64,000 bases of DNA from the NCBI RefSeq assembly GCF_009498525.1, contig NZ_QSNT01000002.1, forward strand, positions 1,178,001 to 1,242,000, read 5' to 3'. This DNA comes from Rhizobium sp. ICMP 5592 (GTDB lineage Bacteria > Pseudomonadota > Alphaproteobacteria > Rhizobiales > Rhizobiaceae). The notes below the pieces were generated by a model that saw only the letters and a list, made by a program, of their open reading frames with translations, was not told the DNA's origin and ran no database searches. Both the position numbers and the translations under genes were made by a program. Each line of letters begins with the position of its first letter. The stretch's first letter is position 1. Shown here piece by piece: positions 27,848-36,452 of this stretch.

Positions 27848-27896
27848 GTAATTACGAGTTTGCTCTTCGTATCAGGGTGATTGGAGCTCGCACGCC

Positions 27897-28211
27897 TCAG
27901 GCAGCGAGCTTGAGCCCGGCGATGCCTGCAACGATCAGGCCGATGCAGAACAAGCGGACAAGGGTTGCGGGATCGCCGAGCAACCAGATGCCGAGCAGGA
28001 CGGTGCCGACCGTGCCTATACCGGTCCAGACGGCATAGGCCGTGCCCATTGGCAAAGTCTTCACCGCCAGACCCAGCAATACGACGCTAATGACCATAGA
28101 GATGACGGTGAGAATCGTCGGCATCGGTCGGGTGAAACCATCGGTATATTTCAGGCCGACGGCCCAACCGATTTCAAAGAGACCTGCGAGGAAAAGCAGG
28201 AACCAAGCCAT
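27897..28211 (-). CDS. gdx: SMR-family guanidinium exporter (Gdx/SugE type)
   Basis: This 104-residue four-helix transporter has the SMR pattern: the membrane-embedded Glu of helix 1 in LAGLFEIGWAVGLKY, the YAVWTGIGTVGT helix-3 motif typical of SugE/Gdx, and a helix 4 with CIGLIVAGIAGLKL. Gdx proteins export guanidinium, while other SMR members export quaternary ammonium drugs. The guanidine-II riboswitch just upstream supports the guanidinium assignment. Downstream lies a terminator shared with the DoxX gene. Confidence 0.93.
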   Translation of the reverse strand: MAWFLLFLAGLFEIGWAVGLKYTDGFTRPMPTILTVISMVISVVLLGLAVKTLPMGTAYAVWTGIGTVGTVLLGIWLLGDPATLVRLFCIGLIVAGIAGLKLAA

Positions 28212-28230
28212 TTTACGCTCCTTTGTGAGA

Positions 28231-28294
28231 GCGAGGCCGTCCCCGCGGTATCTTACGATCGGTAACGCAATACCGGCCGCCGCAGCCGTCTGCG
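28231..28294 (-). ncRNA. Guanidine-II (mini-ykkC) riboswitch upstream of gdx
   Basis: On the minus strand, two hairpins each carry an ACGG loop. The first is 28294-28281 with a 5-bp stem CGCAG/CTGCG. The second is 28246-28231 with a 6-bp stem. The pair of ACGR loops is the defining feature of guanidine-II. The AGGAG ribosome-binding site and the gdx start codon follow about 20 nt after the second hairpin, so translational control by sequestering is likely. Confidence 0.9.
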
Positions 28295-28302
28295 CGGGTA
28301 GA

Positions 28303-28331
28303 TATATGCCTCAGTTGCATCGGTTTTTCAA
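28303..28331 (-). promoter_or_regulatory. Predicted promoter of the guanidine riboswitch-gdx transcript
   Basis: On the minus strand TTGAAA (28331-28326), a 17-bp spacer and CATATA (28308-28303) fit the rhizobial housekeeping consensus. Transcription would begin a few bases before the first ACGG hairpin. Confidence 0.6.
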
Positions 28332-28364
28332 CCTGGCGATTGCATGGCTCCTATGCCACGCGTC

Positions 28365-29198
28365 TTATGCCAGCCGCTCGGCATGCCACTTCAGATGATC
28401 GTCCATGAAGCTGGAGATGAAATAATAGGAGTGGTCGTAGCGCTCGTGCATGCGCAGCGTCAGGCCGATGCCGCTGCCCTTGATCGCCTCTTCGAACAGC
28501 CAGGGACGCAGGCCGGTTTCCAGGAAACTGTCGGCCTTGCCCTGGTCGATCAGGAATTCCGGGAAGCGGGCGCCATCCTCGACCAGCGCGCAGGCATCGT
28601 ATTTCCGCCAGGAGGCCCTGTCGGCTCCGAGATATTTCTCCAGGGCCGGTGCCGACCAATCGGCGGTCGAGGGCTGGACGATCGGCGCGAAAGCTGAGCA
28701 GCTCTTGAAACGATCCGGGTTCTTCAACGCGATGGTCATCGCACCGTGGCCGCCCATGGAATGGCCGAATATGCCCTGCCTGCTCATATCCAGGCGAAAC
28801 TGCTGGCTGACCAGTGCGGGCAGTTCCTCGGTGATATAGGTGTACATCTTGTAGTTCTCGGACCACGGCTCCTCGGTCGCATCGAGATAGAAGCCGGCGC
28901 CTTTGCCCATCTGCCAGTTGGTCAGCTCGTCCGGCACGTCATTGCCGCGTGGGCTGGTATCCGGGCAGACGATGATCAGGCCGAGTTCAGCCGCCATGCG
29001 GCGATATTCACCCTTCTCCATGACGTTGGCGTGGGTGCAGGTGAGGCCGGAAAGATACCAGAGAACGGGGCGCGGCTCTTTGATCGCCTGCGGCGGCACG
29101 AAGACCGCGAAGGTCATCTCGCACTGGCAGGCCTCGGATTCATGCGAAAACACGCCCTGCATGCCGCCAAAGGCGGTGTTCTGGGAAATAATGTTCAA
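28365..29198 (-). CDS. fghA: S-formylglutathione hydrolase
   Basis: The 277-residue esterase hydrolyses S-formylglutathione to formate and glutathione, the second step of formaldehyde detoxification. Features are the N-terminal MNIISQNTAFGGMQGVF, VLWYLSGLTCTHANVMEK (oxyanion region), the nucleophile elbow FGHSMGGHGAM and the His in YDHSYYF near the C-terminus. It overlaps the DUF188 gene by 4 bp, and adhC, coding for the first enzyme, lies just beyond. Confidence 0.96.
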   Translation of the reverse strand: MNIISQNTAFGGMQGVFSHESEACQCEMTFAVFVPPQAIKEPRPVLWYLSGLTCTHANVMEKGEYRRMAAELGLIIVCPDTSPRGNDVPDELTNWQMGKGAGFYLDATEEPWSENYKMYTYITEELPALVSQQFRLDMSRQGIFGHSMGGHGAMTIALKNPDRFKSCSAFAPIVQPSTADWSAPALEKYLGADRASWRKYDACALVEDGARFPEFLIDQGKADSFLETGLRPWLFEEAIKGSGIGLTLRMHERYDHSYYFISSFMDDHLKWHAERLA

Positions 29199-29659
29199 GA
29201 CTGGTCTCCAGACGGATTATGGGCTTTTGCCCGCCGGCAAAGCCGGTCGAATGTTTCAAGAAAGGCCGAGCGGTCGCGCGGCGAAAAGGCAGCGTTATAG
29301 CCCTTGCTCTCGCCGGTCTCGCGCAGATGCGCGCCGAGATCGCGCATCGCGGTGGCCATGCCGATATTGGCGACGTCGAAGATGCGGCCGGTCGGCCCGG
29401 TTACCAGCGCGCCGGTGGCGACACAGCGCCCGGCAAGCGGCACATCGGCGGTGACGACGATATCGCCGGGTCCGGCATGCTCGGCGATCCAGTTGTCGGC
29501 GGCGTCGAAGGCACTGGAGACGATGACATTCTTCACCATCGGATCACGCGATGGCCTGAGGCCCGAATTGGCGACAAGCGTCACCTGGATGCCGTGACGC
29601 TCGGCAACTTTTAAGATCTCCGGCTTGACCGGACAGGCATCGGCATCAACGTAGATCAT
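29195..29659 (-). CDS. DUF188 (UPF0178, YaiI/YqxD-like) protein
   Basis: This 154-residue protein has the UPF0178 signature: YVDADACPVK at the start, VANSGLRPSRDP and VVTADVPLAGRCVATGA. It is predicted to have a PIN-like nuclease fold with clustered acidic residues, but its role is unknown. An upstream TTG four codons earlier is in frame; ATG 29659 fits the family better. It overlaps fghA by 4 bp and is probably co-transcribed with adhC upstream, although the hairpin in the gap may attenuate it. Confidence 0.9.
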   Translation of the reverse strand: MIYVDADACPVKPEILKVAERHGIQVTLVANSGLRPSRDPMVKNVIVSSAFDAADNWIAEHAGPGDIVVTADVPLAGRCVATGALVTGPTGRIFDVANIGMATAMRDLGAHLRETGESKGYNAAFSPRDRSAFLETFDRLCRRAKAHNPSGDQS

Positions 29660-29678
29660 GAGATACTTCAATGATTAT

Positions 29679-29717
29679 AATTGCATGCGGCATTTAATTA
29701 ATTCACCGCATGCAATT
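29679..29717. repeat. Perfect 12-bp inverted repeat between adhC and DUF188 gene
   Basis: AATTGCATGCGG (29679-29690) and its complement (29706-29717) enclose a 15-nt A/T-rich loop. It could be a terminator after adhC, an attenuator ahead of the DUF188/fghA pair, or a protein-binding operator. The core of each arm contains the palindrome GCATGC. Confidence 0.6.
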
Positions 29718-29729
29718 TTCTAGCAGAGA

Positions 29730-30857
29730 TCAGTATACTACCACGCCGCGGATGCTCTCGCCCGAGTGCATCAGTTCAAACCCCTTGTTGATGTCTTCGA
29801 GCGGCATGGTGTGGGTGATCATCGGGTCGATCTGGATCTTGCCCTGCATGTACCAGTCGACGATTTTCGGCACATCGGTGCGCCCGCGCGCGCCGCCGAA
29901 GGCTGTGCCCATCCAGTTGCGGCCGGTGACCAGCTGGAACGGACGCGTGGAGATTTCCTGGCCGGCGCCGGCAACGCCTATGATAACCGACTTGCCCCAA
30001 CCGCGATGCGAGGATTCCAGCGCCTGGCGCATGACCTTGGTGTTGCCCGTGCAGTCGAAGGTGTAGTCGGCGCCGCCGATCAGGTCGCCGTTGCGCTTCG
30101 TCAGGTTGACGAGGTAGGGCACAATGTCGTCACCGACATCCTTCGGATTGACGAAGTGCGTCATGCCGAACTTTTCGCCCCAGGCCTTGCGATCATTGTT
30201 GATATCGACACCGATGATCATGTCGGCGCCGGCAAGGCGCAGGCCCTGAAGCACGTTGAGACCGATGCCGCCGAGACCGAAGACGATGGCGGTCGAGCCG
30301 ATCTCGACCTTGGCGGTGTTGATGACGGCGCCGATCCCGGTGGTGACGCCGCAGCCGATGTAGCAGACCTTGTCGAAAGGCGCGTCGGGGTTGATCTTGG
30401 CGAGAGCGATCTCGGGCAACACCGTGTAATTGGCGAAGGTCGAGCAGCCCATATAGTGATGGATCTTGTCTTTGCCGATCGAGAAGCGCGAGGTGCCATC
30501 GGGCATTACACCCTGGCCCTGCGTGGCGCGGATCGAGGTGCAGAGATTGGTCTTGCGCGACGTGCAGGAATAGCACTCGCGGCATTCCGGCGTGTAGAGC
30601 GGGATAACGTGGTCGCCCTTTTTGAGCGAAGTCACGCCCGGCCCGACATCGACGACGATGCCGGCGCCCTCATGGCCGAGGATCGCGGGAAACAGACCCT
30701 CCGGATCGGCGCCCGACAGCGTGAAGTCGTCGGTATGGCAAATGCCGGTGGCCTTGACCTCGATCAGAACTTCGCCGGCCTTCGGGCCTTCAAGCTGCAC
30801 GGTCATGACTTCGAGCGGTTTACCTGCCTGAACGGCTACGGCGGCGCGAACGTCCAT
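29730..30857 (-). CDS. adhC: S-(hydroxymethyl)glutathione dehydrogenase (class III alcohol dehydrogenase)
   Basis: The 375-residue NAD-dependent zinc enzyme oxidises S-hydroxymethylglutathione formed from formaldehyde. Catalytic-zinc ligands occur in [18 protein letters not shown] and [13 protein letters not shown]. The structural zinc site is [15 protein letters not shown], and the NAD-binding [12 protein letters not shown] follows. The product goes to FghA encoded downstream in the same direction. Confidence 0.96.
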   Translation of the reverse strand: MDVRAAVAVQAGKPLEVMTVQLEGPKAGEVLIEVKATGICHTDDFTLSGADPEGLFPAILGHEGAGIVVDVGPGVTSLKKGDHVIPLYTPECRECYSCTSRKTNLCTSIRATQGQGVMPDGTSRFSIGKDKIHHYMGCSTFANYTVLPEIALAKINPDAPFDKVCYIGCGVTTGIGAVINTAKVEIGSTAIVFGLGGIGLNVLQGLRLAGADMIIGVDINNDRKAWGEKFGMTHFVNPKDVGDDIVPYLVNLTKRNGDLIGGADYTFDCTGNTKVMRQALESSHRGWGKSVIIGVAGAGQEISTRPFQLVTGRNWMGTAFGGARGRTDVPKIVDWYMQGKIQIDPMITHTMPLEDINKGFELMHSGESIRGVVVY

Positions 30858-30957
30858 CGTTTCATTCCCTTCTAATAATGATTTGGTCGGCGCGACATTC
30901 GCATGGGCGCGCAGTACGGCTCAAGCTAAAAATCAGACACTTAATGCCGTATTTTGA

Positions 30958-32967
30958 TCAGTCGAATTCCATGATCACCGCATCGACGGCGAGGCTTTCG
31001 CCGGGCTTGGCGTTGATCTTGCCGACGGTCAAGTCACGTTCGGCGCGCAAGACGTTCTCCATCTTCATCGCCTCGACGATCGCCAGCGTCTCCCCGGCCT
31101 TGACCTCCTGTCCCTCGGCGACCGCAATGGCGACGACAAGGCCGGGCATGGGGCAGAGCAGTAGCTTCGACGTATCAGGCGGCAATTTCACCGGCATGAG
31201 CTTGTCGAGTTCGGCCTGACGCGGGGTGAAAACCCTGGTCCGGACGGAAAGCCCCTGCCAATCGATGCGCAGGCCATTGAGGAAGGGCCGGATCTGCGCC
31301 GTCACCTTGCGCCCGCCGACCGAGCCGGCCCAGACGGCATCGCCCGGACGCCAGTCTGTCGCAACCGTCAGGTTTTCGCGGGCGATCTGCATATCCATCT
31401 CGAACGGGATGGTGACGAGGCCATCCAGCAGCGTGATCGGAATATAATCCGCGCCAAGCTTAACCGCCCATTCTTCGCGCAATGGTCCCATAGCCGGACG
31501 CAACCTGTCGGCATAGCGCTCACGTCGGTTGGCATCCACGAGACTGCAGGAGAGGGCTATGGCCGCCAGCAGGGCGCCTTCACGGCCATCCGGCGTCATC
31601 GGGGCAAAACCATCAGGATATTCCTCGGCGATGAAGCCGGTCGACAGGCGGCCCTCGCGCCAGCGCGGATGCTTCATCAGCGCGGAGAGGAACGGCATGT
31701 TGTGTTCGATACCATCGACGACGAAACCGTCGAGCGCGTCGCCCATGGCATCGATCGCTTCAAGCCGCGTCGGCGCCCAGGTGCAGAGCTTGGCGATCAT
31801 CGGGTCGTAATACATCGAGATTTCAGCGCCCTCGAAGACGCCGGTATCGTTGCGGACGATCGATTTGCCGTTCTTGCCTTCGCGCGGCGGCCGATAGCGA
31901 GTCAAACGGCCAATCGACGGCAGGAAGTTGCGGTAGGGGTCCTCGGCATAGAGACGGCTTTCGATCGCCCAGCCGTTCAGCTTGATGTCATCCTGCTTGA
32001 ACGGCAGCCTCTCCCCGGCGGCGACTCGAATCATCTGCTCGACCAGATCGATGCCGGTGATCAGCTCGGTTACGGGATGCTCGACCTGCAGGCGGGTGTT
32101 CATCTCGAGGAAATAGAAATTGCGGTCGCGGTCGACGATGAACTCGACGGTGCCGGCGCTCTGGTAATCGACAGCCTTGGCAAGCGCCACGGACTGCTCG
32201 CCCATAGCTTTGCGTGTCGCCTCGTCCAGGAAAGGTGAGGGTGCTTCCTCGGCGACTTTTTGGTTGCGGCGCTGGATCGAGCACTCACGTTCGCCGAGAT
32301 AGACGACATTGCCGTGGCCGTCGGCCAGGATCTGGATTTCGATATGCCTGGGATCGACCACGAATTTCTCGATGAAGACGCGATGGTCGCCGAAGGAGCT
32401 TTTCGCCTCGGATCGGGCGCGATCAAAACCATCGCGCACTTCGTCCTTGCTCCAGGCGATTCGCATGCCCTTGCCGCCGCCGCCCGCCGATGCCTTGATC
32501 ATCACGGGATAGCCGATCTCGCCCGCAATCTTTTCGGCGTGATCGGCATCGTCGATGACGCCGAGATAGCCGGGCACCGTGGAAACCTTGGCGGCATTGG
32601 CGAATTTCTTCGATTCGATCTTGTCGCCCATCGCCTTGATGGCCTTCGGCTTCGGGCCGATGAAGACGATGCCCTCTTTCTCCAGGGCTTCGCAGAACGA
32701 CGCACGCTCAGAGAGAAAGCCATAGCCGGGGTGCACCGCTTCGGCCCCGGTTTCCTTGCAGGCGGCAATGATCTTTTCGGCGACGAGATAGCTTTCGGCG
32801 GCAGGGGCAGCGCCGATATGCACGGCCTCGTCGGCCATCTCGACATGCAGGGCGTCGCGATCGGCGTCGGAATAAACCGCGACAATCAGGATCCCCATCC
32901 GGCGCGCGCTCTTGATCACACGGCAAGCGATCTCGCCGCGGTTGGCGATCAGGATTTTCTTGAACAT
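30958..32967 (-). CDS. pccA: Propionyl-CoA carboxylase alpha chain (biotin carboxylase plus BCCP)
   Basis: The 669-residue protein joins an ATP-grasp biotin carboxylase (KILIANRGEIACRV, HPGYGFLSE, KASAGGGGKGMRI, MNTRLQVEHPVTE) to a C-terminal biotinyl domain with the biotin lysine in EAMKMENVL. It carboxylates its own biotin and passes CO2 to PccB for conversion of propionyl-CoA to methylmalonyl-CoA. ATG 32967 follows GGCGGAG; an ATG five codons upstream is less likely. pccB is about 4 kb away, on the other strand, which is not a simple operon. Confidence 0.94.
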   Translation of the reverse strand: MFKKILIANRGEIACRVIKSARRMGILIVAVYSDADRDALHVEMADEAVHIGAAPAAESYLVAEKIIAACKETGAEAVHPGYGFLSERASFCEALEKEGIVFIGPKPKAIKAMGDKIESKKFANAAKVSTVPGYLGVIDDADHAEKIAGEIGYPVMIKASAGGGGKGMRIAWSKDEVRDGFDRARSEAKSSFGDHRVFIEKFVVDPRHIEIQILADGHGNVVYLGERECSIQRRNQKVAEEAPSPFLDEATRKAMGEQSVALAKAVDYQSAGTVEFIVDRDRNFYFLEMNTRLQVEHPVTELITGIDLVEQMIRVAAGERLPFKQDDIKLNGWAIESRLYAEDPYRNFLPSIGRLTRYRPPREGKNGKSIVRNDTGVFEGAEISMYYDPMIAKLCTWAPTRLEAIDAMGDALDGFVVDGIEHNMPFLSALMKHPRWREGRLSTGFIAEEYPDGFAPMTPDGREGALLAAIALSCSLVDANRRERYADRLRPAMGPLREEWAVKLGADYIPITLLDGLVTIPFEMDMQIARENLTVATDWRPGDAVWAGSVGGRKVTAQIRPFLNGLRIDWQGLSVRTRVFTPRQAELDKLMPVKLPPDTSKLLLCPMPGLVVAIAVAEGQEVKAGETLAIVEAMKMENVLRAERDLTVGKINAKPGESLAVDAVIMEFD

Positions 32968-33048
32968 GGAAACTCCGCCCAATGCATATGCCCTGCTAGC
33001 GTTTTAGCCACAAATCGCCCCGGCGGTCCATGCGGAAGATGGGAGCGC

Positions 33049-33993
33049 TCAGGCCGACGTTGAGGATCGCGCCTGCACCCGTTCGCGCCAGAGGATGAAC
33101 AGGCCCGACCCAACGATAATCACGATGCCAATCCATTTGTAAAAATTGGGAAAATCACCGAACAGCGCATAACCGAGAATGGTGGCGGAGATGATCTCGA
33201 AATATTGAAAGGGCGCCAGCAGCGATAACGGCGCGAGCCGGAATGCGCGGACGACCAGCAGATGGGCATAGCCGGACACCGCGCCGAGAATCAGCAGCAG
33301 TATGAGGCCGAGCCACGAGGCGGGCAGGGATGGTGCGAAATCGGCAGCTCCGGCCGAAGCGCCTATCCACAACGCGCCCGTCATAAAGATGGTGCCGCCG
33401 ATACCGGCCATGGTCTGCATAGTCAAAGGTGAATCGGCCTCGCCGACGGCCCGGTTCATGAAGAGGTAGAGCGCGAAGAGAAAGGCGCAGGCGACTGGCA
33501 GCAGCGCCTTCAAGCCAAAAATCTCGAAGCTTGGCTGAATGACGATCATCGCGCCGCCAAAGCCAACGACGATCGCCAGCCAGCGCCGCCAGCCGACCTT
33601 GTCGCCAAGAAACAGCGCCGAAAGCGCCGTCAGTATGAAGGGCTCGACGAAATAGATCGCGAAAACGTCGGCAAGCGGCATGTACTTGACCGCTGCGAAG
33701 AACAGCAGGCTCGCCGCGCCGTGCAAAGCGCCGCGCAACAGGTTCATCCACGGCCGCTTGGCCGAAAGCGCTCCCCAGCCGAACGCAAAGAAGAGCAGCG
33801 GCAGTGTGCAGACGAGCTGAAAGAAGAAGCGATAGAAGGTCACCTGTCCCGGCGACATCGCCTCGAAGGTCGCCATATATTTGGCGATGGCATCCATCAC
33901 CGGCAACACGATCATGGCGCCGGCCATGATGGCCATGCCTTGCAGAGGATTTTGTTGGGCGGGAGAGGTGACGATAGCAGACATGACCGACAT
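33049..33993 (-). CDS. EamA/DMT-family transporter
   Basis: The 314-residue protein has ten predicted membrane helices in two EamA repeats. Landmarks are YRFFFQLVCTLPLLF, the end of the first repeat VGFGGAMIVIQPSF and the second LLAPFQYFEIISATILGYALFGDFP. DMT transporters export metabolites such as amino acids; the substrate is unknown. Possible starts are ATG 33993 or ATG 33984; the upstream AAGGA slightly favours the first. It is divergent from the XRE regulator. Confidence 0.9.
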   Translation of the reverse strand: MSVMSAIVTSPAQQNPLQGMAIMAGAMIVLPVMDAIAKYMATFEAMSPGQVTFYRFFFQLVCTLPLLFFAFGWGALSAKRPWMNLLRGALHGAASLLFFAAVKYMPLADVFAIYFVEPFILTALSALFLGDKVGWRRWLAIVVGFGGAMIVIQPSFEIFGLKALLPVACAFLFALYLFMNRAVGEADSPLTMQTMAGIGGTIFMTGALWIGASAGAADFAPSLPASWLGLILLLILGAVSGYAHLLVVRAFRLAPLSLLAPFQYFEIISATILGYALFGDFPNFYKWIGIVIIVGSGLFILWRERVQARSSTSA

Positions 33994-34209
33994 CAATCAC
34001 AGGAACGTCCTTCGATCAAGGCATCGGATGCAACCTGTCCTTTTCAATTGGTTGTACCATTTGACGTAAAGTGCCGGACTTTCCCAATTCGGACACATCG
34101 AGGTCGCTACATGACGCCTCTAGACCTATGTTTGCCTGGTTAATCCGCTAAAAATTTAAGCGCGCCGCTTAGAATTTCACCGGCGCGACCAAAACGGAGG
34201 ATCGCACCG

Positions 34210-34632
34210 ATGTTGAAGACGGAACATGAGACGACCGTTTTTTCGGATGAAAGCGACGATACCCTGGGTGGCCGCATCTCCATGGCCCGCGATGCCGCCG
34301 GCATCAGCCTGGAATTGCTGGCAGGCCAGCTCGGGGTGACCCAGGAAACCATGCTTGCCTGGGAATCGGACCGTTCGGAACCGAAATCAACCGTTCTGGC
34401 CGCAATGGCCGGCCTGTTCGGCGTTTCGCCGGCCTGGCTGATGACCGGCACGGGGGACGGGCCACGCGAAGATAGCGAAGAGCGGGCGCTCGAAGCCGTC
34501 AGGAACGAATTGTCCCGTCTGCGCTCCGCCCACCAGGACATCGGCCGGCTTATCGAGACGACGACACGCCAGCTCGAAAGGCTCGACCATCAGATTCGCC
34601 TGCGCAACGTCAGCAAGGACGTCGCGCATTAA
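34210..34632 (+). CDS. XRE-family transcriptional regulator with C-terminal coiled coil
   Basis: The 140-residue protein has an N-terminal Cro/CI helix-turn-helix (residues about 20-75), including [37 protein letters not shown] and [19 protein letters not shown] helical tail rich in Leu, Glu and Arg (about 90-135) may mediate oligomerisation. An ACGGAGGATCG ribosome-binding site supports ATG 34210. It is divergent from the EamA gene, so control of that gene is possible but unproven. Its stop overlaps the lipB stop region on the opposite strand. Confidence 0.88.
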   Translation: MLKTEHETTVFSDESDDTLGGRISMARDAAGISLELLAGQLGVTQETMLAWESDRSEPKSTVLAAMAGLFGVSPAWLMTGTGDGPREDSEERALEAVRNELSRLRSAHQDIGRLIETTTRQLERLDHQIRLRNVSKDVAH

Positions 34633-35345
34633 ACCTCATTGGCTGTTTCGCCGAAAACCTGCTCGAAAGCCTCGCGCAGTCGGATATCCACATCCGTCAT
34701 CATCACCGGCAGGCCGAGGTCGACAAGGCTGGTGACGCCATAGGCGGATATTCCGCAGGGAACGATGCCGGAAAAATGGCTGAGGTCAGGGTCGACGTTC
34801 AGCGACAGGCCGTGAAACGTCACCCACTTGCGCACGCGGATGCCGAGCGCGGCGATCTTGTCCTCTGTCACAGTCCCATCCGGCAGCAGTGGCTTTTCCG
34901 GACGGCGCACCCAGACGCCGACGCGATCCTCACGGCGCTCTCCGCGGACATTCATCGAATCGAGCGTGCGGATGATGACTTCTTCCAGCGCGGCCACGAA
35001 AGCGCGGATATCCTGGCGCCGGCGTTTCAGATCGAGCATGACATAGGCCACGCGCTGGCCGGGGCCGTGATAGGTGTATTCGCCGCCGCGCCCGGTGGCG
35101 AAAACCGGGAACCGATCAGGCTCGATGAGATCGGCCGCGTTGGCGCTAGTGCCTGCCGTATATAAAGGAGGGTGCTCGACCAGCCAGACGAGCTCCGGCG
35201 CCTGGCCATTGGCAATGGCGGCGACTTCCGCCTCCATGGTCGCCACCGCCTCGTCATAGGGCACGGGACAGTCGGCGATGCGCCAGCGCACCGGGGGTGA
35301 ATCAATCAGCGGAAACATTTGGTGTTCGAGATCGGTGCGTAGCAT
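34629..35345 (-). CDS. lipB: Octanoyl-[acyl-carrier-protein]-protein N-octanoyltransferase
   Basis: LipB (238 residues) transfers octanoate from acyl-ACP to lipoyl domains such as GcvH. The conserved [20 protein letters not shown] and the [16 protein letters not shown] block are present. The catalytic Cys is in SGIVPCGI. The first residues before the domain may be an extension. It ends at the XRE gene on the opposite strand, with a 4-bp tail overlap. Confidence 0.96.
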   Translation of the reverse strand: MLRTDLEHQMFPLIDSPPVRWRIADCPVPYDEAVATMEAEVAAIANGQAPELVWLVEHPPLYTAGTSANAADLIEPDRFPVFATGRGGEYTYHGPGQRVAYVMLDLKRRRQDIRAFVAALEEVIIRTLDSMNVRGERREDRVGVWVRRPEKPLLPDGTVTEDKIAALGIRVRKWVTFHGLSLNVDPDLSHFSGIVPCGISAYGVTSLVDLGLPVMMTDVDIRLREAFEQVFGETANEV

Positions 35346-35480
35346 CCTGCCAGTCCTTTACATGCCTGCGGCCGCGCATCTCTTATAAAGCAACGCACCA
35401 GCAAGCATGGACTATATGGAGGCTTTCACAGGGGAATTCAAACAGTTGTGAAACTCTTCAAAAAAACTGACACATATCTC

Positions 35481-35509
35481 TTGTGCCCCCCGAATGCTTT
35501 TGCTACATG
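35481..35509 (+). promoter_or_regulatory. Predicted promoter of tRNA-Leu
   Basis: TTGTGC (35481-35486), a 17-bp spacer and TACATG (35504-35509) lie 36 bp ahead of the tRNA 5' end, a plausible distance for a short leader. Confidence 0.45.
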
Positions 35510-35544
35510 CAGCCGCGCCGGAGCAATTCGGCGCCTACCACGAT

Positions 35545-35629
35545 GCGGTCGTGGCGGAATTGGTAGACGCGCAGCGTTGAGGTCGCTGTGGGGCAACCCG
35601 TGGAAGTTCGAGTCTTCTCGACCGCACCA
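35545..35629 (+). tRNA. tRNA-Leu (anticodon GAG)
   Basis: An 85-nt tRNA with a perfect 7-bp acceptor stem (GCGGTCG with CGACCGC), D arm, anticodon stem CAGCG/CGCTG with loop TTGAGGT (anticodon GAG), a long variable arm typical of class II tRNAs and an encoded 3' CCA. The T arm is TTCGAGT-like. It reads CUC and CUU leucine codons. Confidence 0.97.
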
Positions 35630-35637
35630 AAACAAAA

Positions 35638-35660
35638 GACCCGCTTCGGCGGGTTTTTTT
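35638..35660 (+). terminator. Terminator of tRNA-Leu
   Basis: A CCCGC-TTCG-GCGGG hairpin is followed by seven T residues, 9 bp beyond the tRNA CCA end. Confidence 0.9.
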
Positions 35661-35869
35661 GTTTTTCTACTCCGTTGGAGTTTTCTATATCCTTTTAAGT
35701 TGCGAGATATTTGATATGCTCGCTGCGGTCGCTGTTTCTGTACAGTTACCGTTCATGTTCGTCATCATATGGTGTCGCTCATCGAACCCTGATGCCGCGT
35801 CAATTGACAAATCAAAGGGGTGAGATGATTAATAGTTTCGACATTCGTCATAGAGCGGAGGATTTGCCA

Positions 35870-36382
35870 ATGACTAGTCGTGCCATCCTGTTGATGTCTT
35901 TTGCGTCTTTTGCAGTTTTGGGCTCGATGGCCCTCTCATCGCCGGCCTCTGCGCTAACGATGAAAGAGTGCAGCACCAAATACCAAGCTGCCAAGGATGC
36001 GGGTACTCTGAACGGCCAGAAGTGGAATGATTTCCGCGCCGCTCAGTGCGGTGCAGATACCTCTGCAACCACCACCACCGCACCGGCCGCAACGACGCCT
36101 GCAAAGCCGACCACGACCGCCAAGGTCGATCCCAGTGAGCCGGATGTCACCAAGCCGCCGGCAAAGGAACCAGCGAAGCCGACGACCGTTGCTCCGTCGG
36201 GCGTGACCTTCCCGGCTGCCGTCGATACCAAGTATTCGAGCGAAACGCCCGGCAAGGGCCGCTTCCACACTTGCGTCGATGCCTACAATGCCAACAAGGC
36301 CAAGAACAGCCTCGGCGGCCTGAAGTGGATCCAGAAGGGCGGCGGCTATTACAGCCTCTGCAACACCAAGCTGAAGGGCTGA
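35870..36382 (+). CDS. Small secreted protein with two Cys-containing modules
   Basis: The 170-residue protein has a signal peptide (MTSRAILLMSFASFAVLGS, cleavage near PASA). The first short module is MKECSTKYQAAKDAGTLNGQ followed by WNDFRAAQC. A Thr/Ala/Pro-rich linker (about residues 65-110) follows, and then a C-terminal module with FHTCVDAYNANKAKN and YYSLCNTKLKG. Each module has a Cys pair that could form one disulfide. The function is unknown; the build resembles periplasmic or cell-surface proteins of rhizobia. ATG 35870 is preceded by GGAGG. Confidence 0.75.
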   Translation: MTSRAILLMSFASFAVLGSMALSSPASALTMKECSTKYQAAKDAGTLNGQKWNDFRAAQCGADTSATTTTAPAATTPAKPTTTAKVDPSEPDVTKPPAKEPAKPTTVAPSGVTFPAAVDTKYSSETPGKGRFHTCVDAYNANKAKNSLGGLKWIQKGGGYYSLCNTKLKG

Positions 36383-36407
36383 TCTGCCTCTTCATCGAAC
36401 AATCAGC

Positions 36408-36435
36408 GGGCGCCTCAGAGGCGCCCGTATTTTTT
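36408..36435 (+). terminator. Rho-independent terminator after the small secreted protein gene
   Basis: A 7-bp GGGCGCC/GGCGCCC stem with the loop TCAGA is followed by GTA and six T residues. Confidence 0.9.
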
Positions 36436-36452
36436 GCGCGGGGAGAGCCGGA

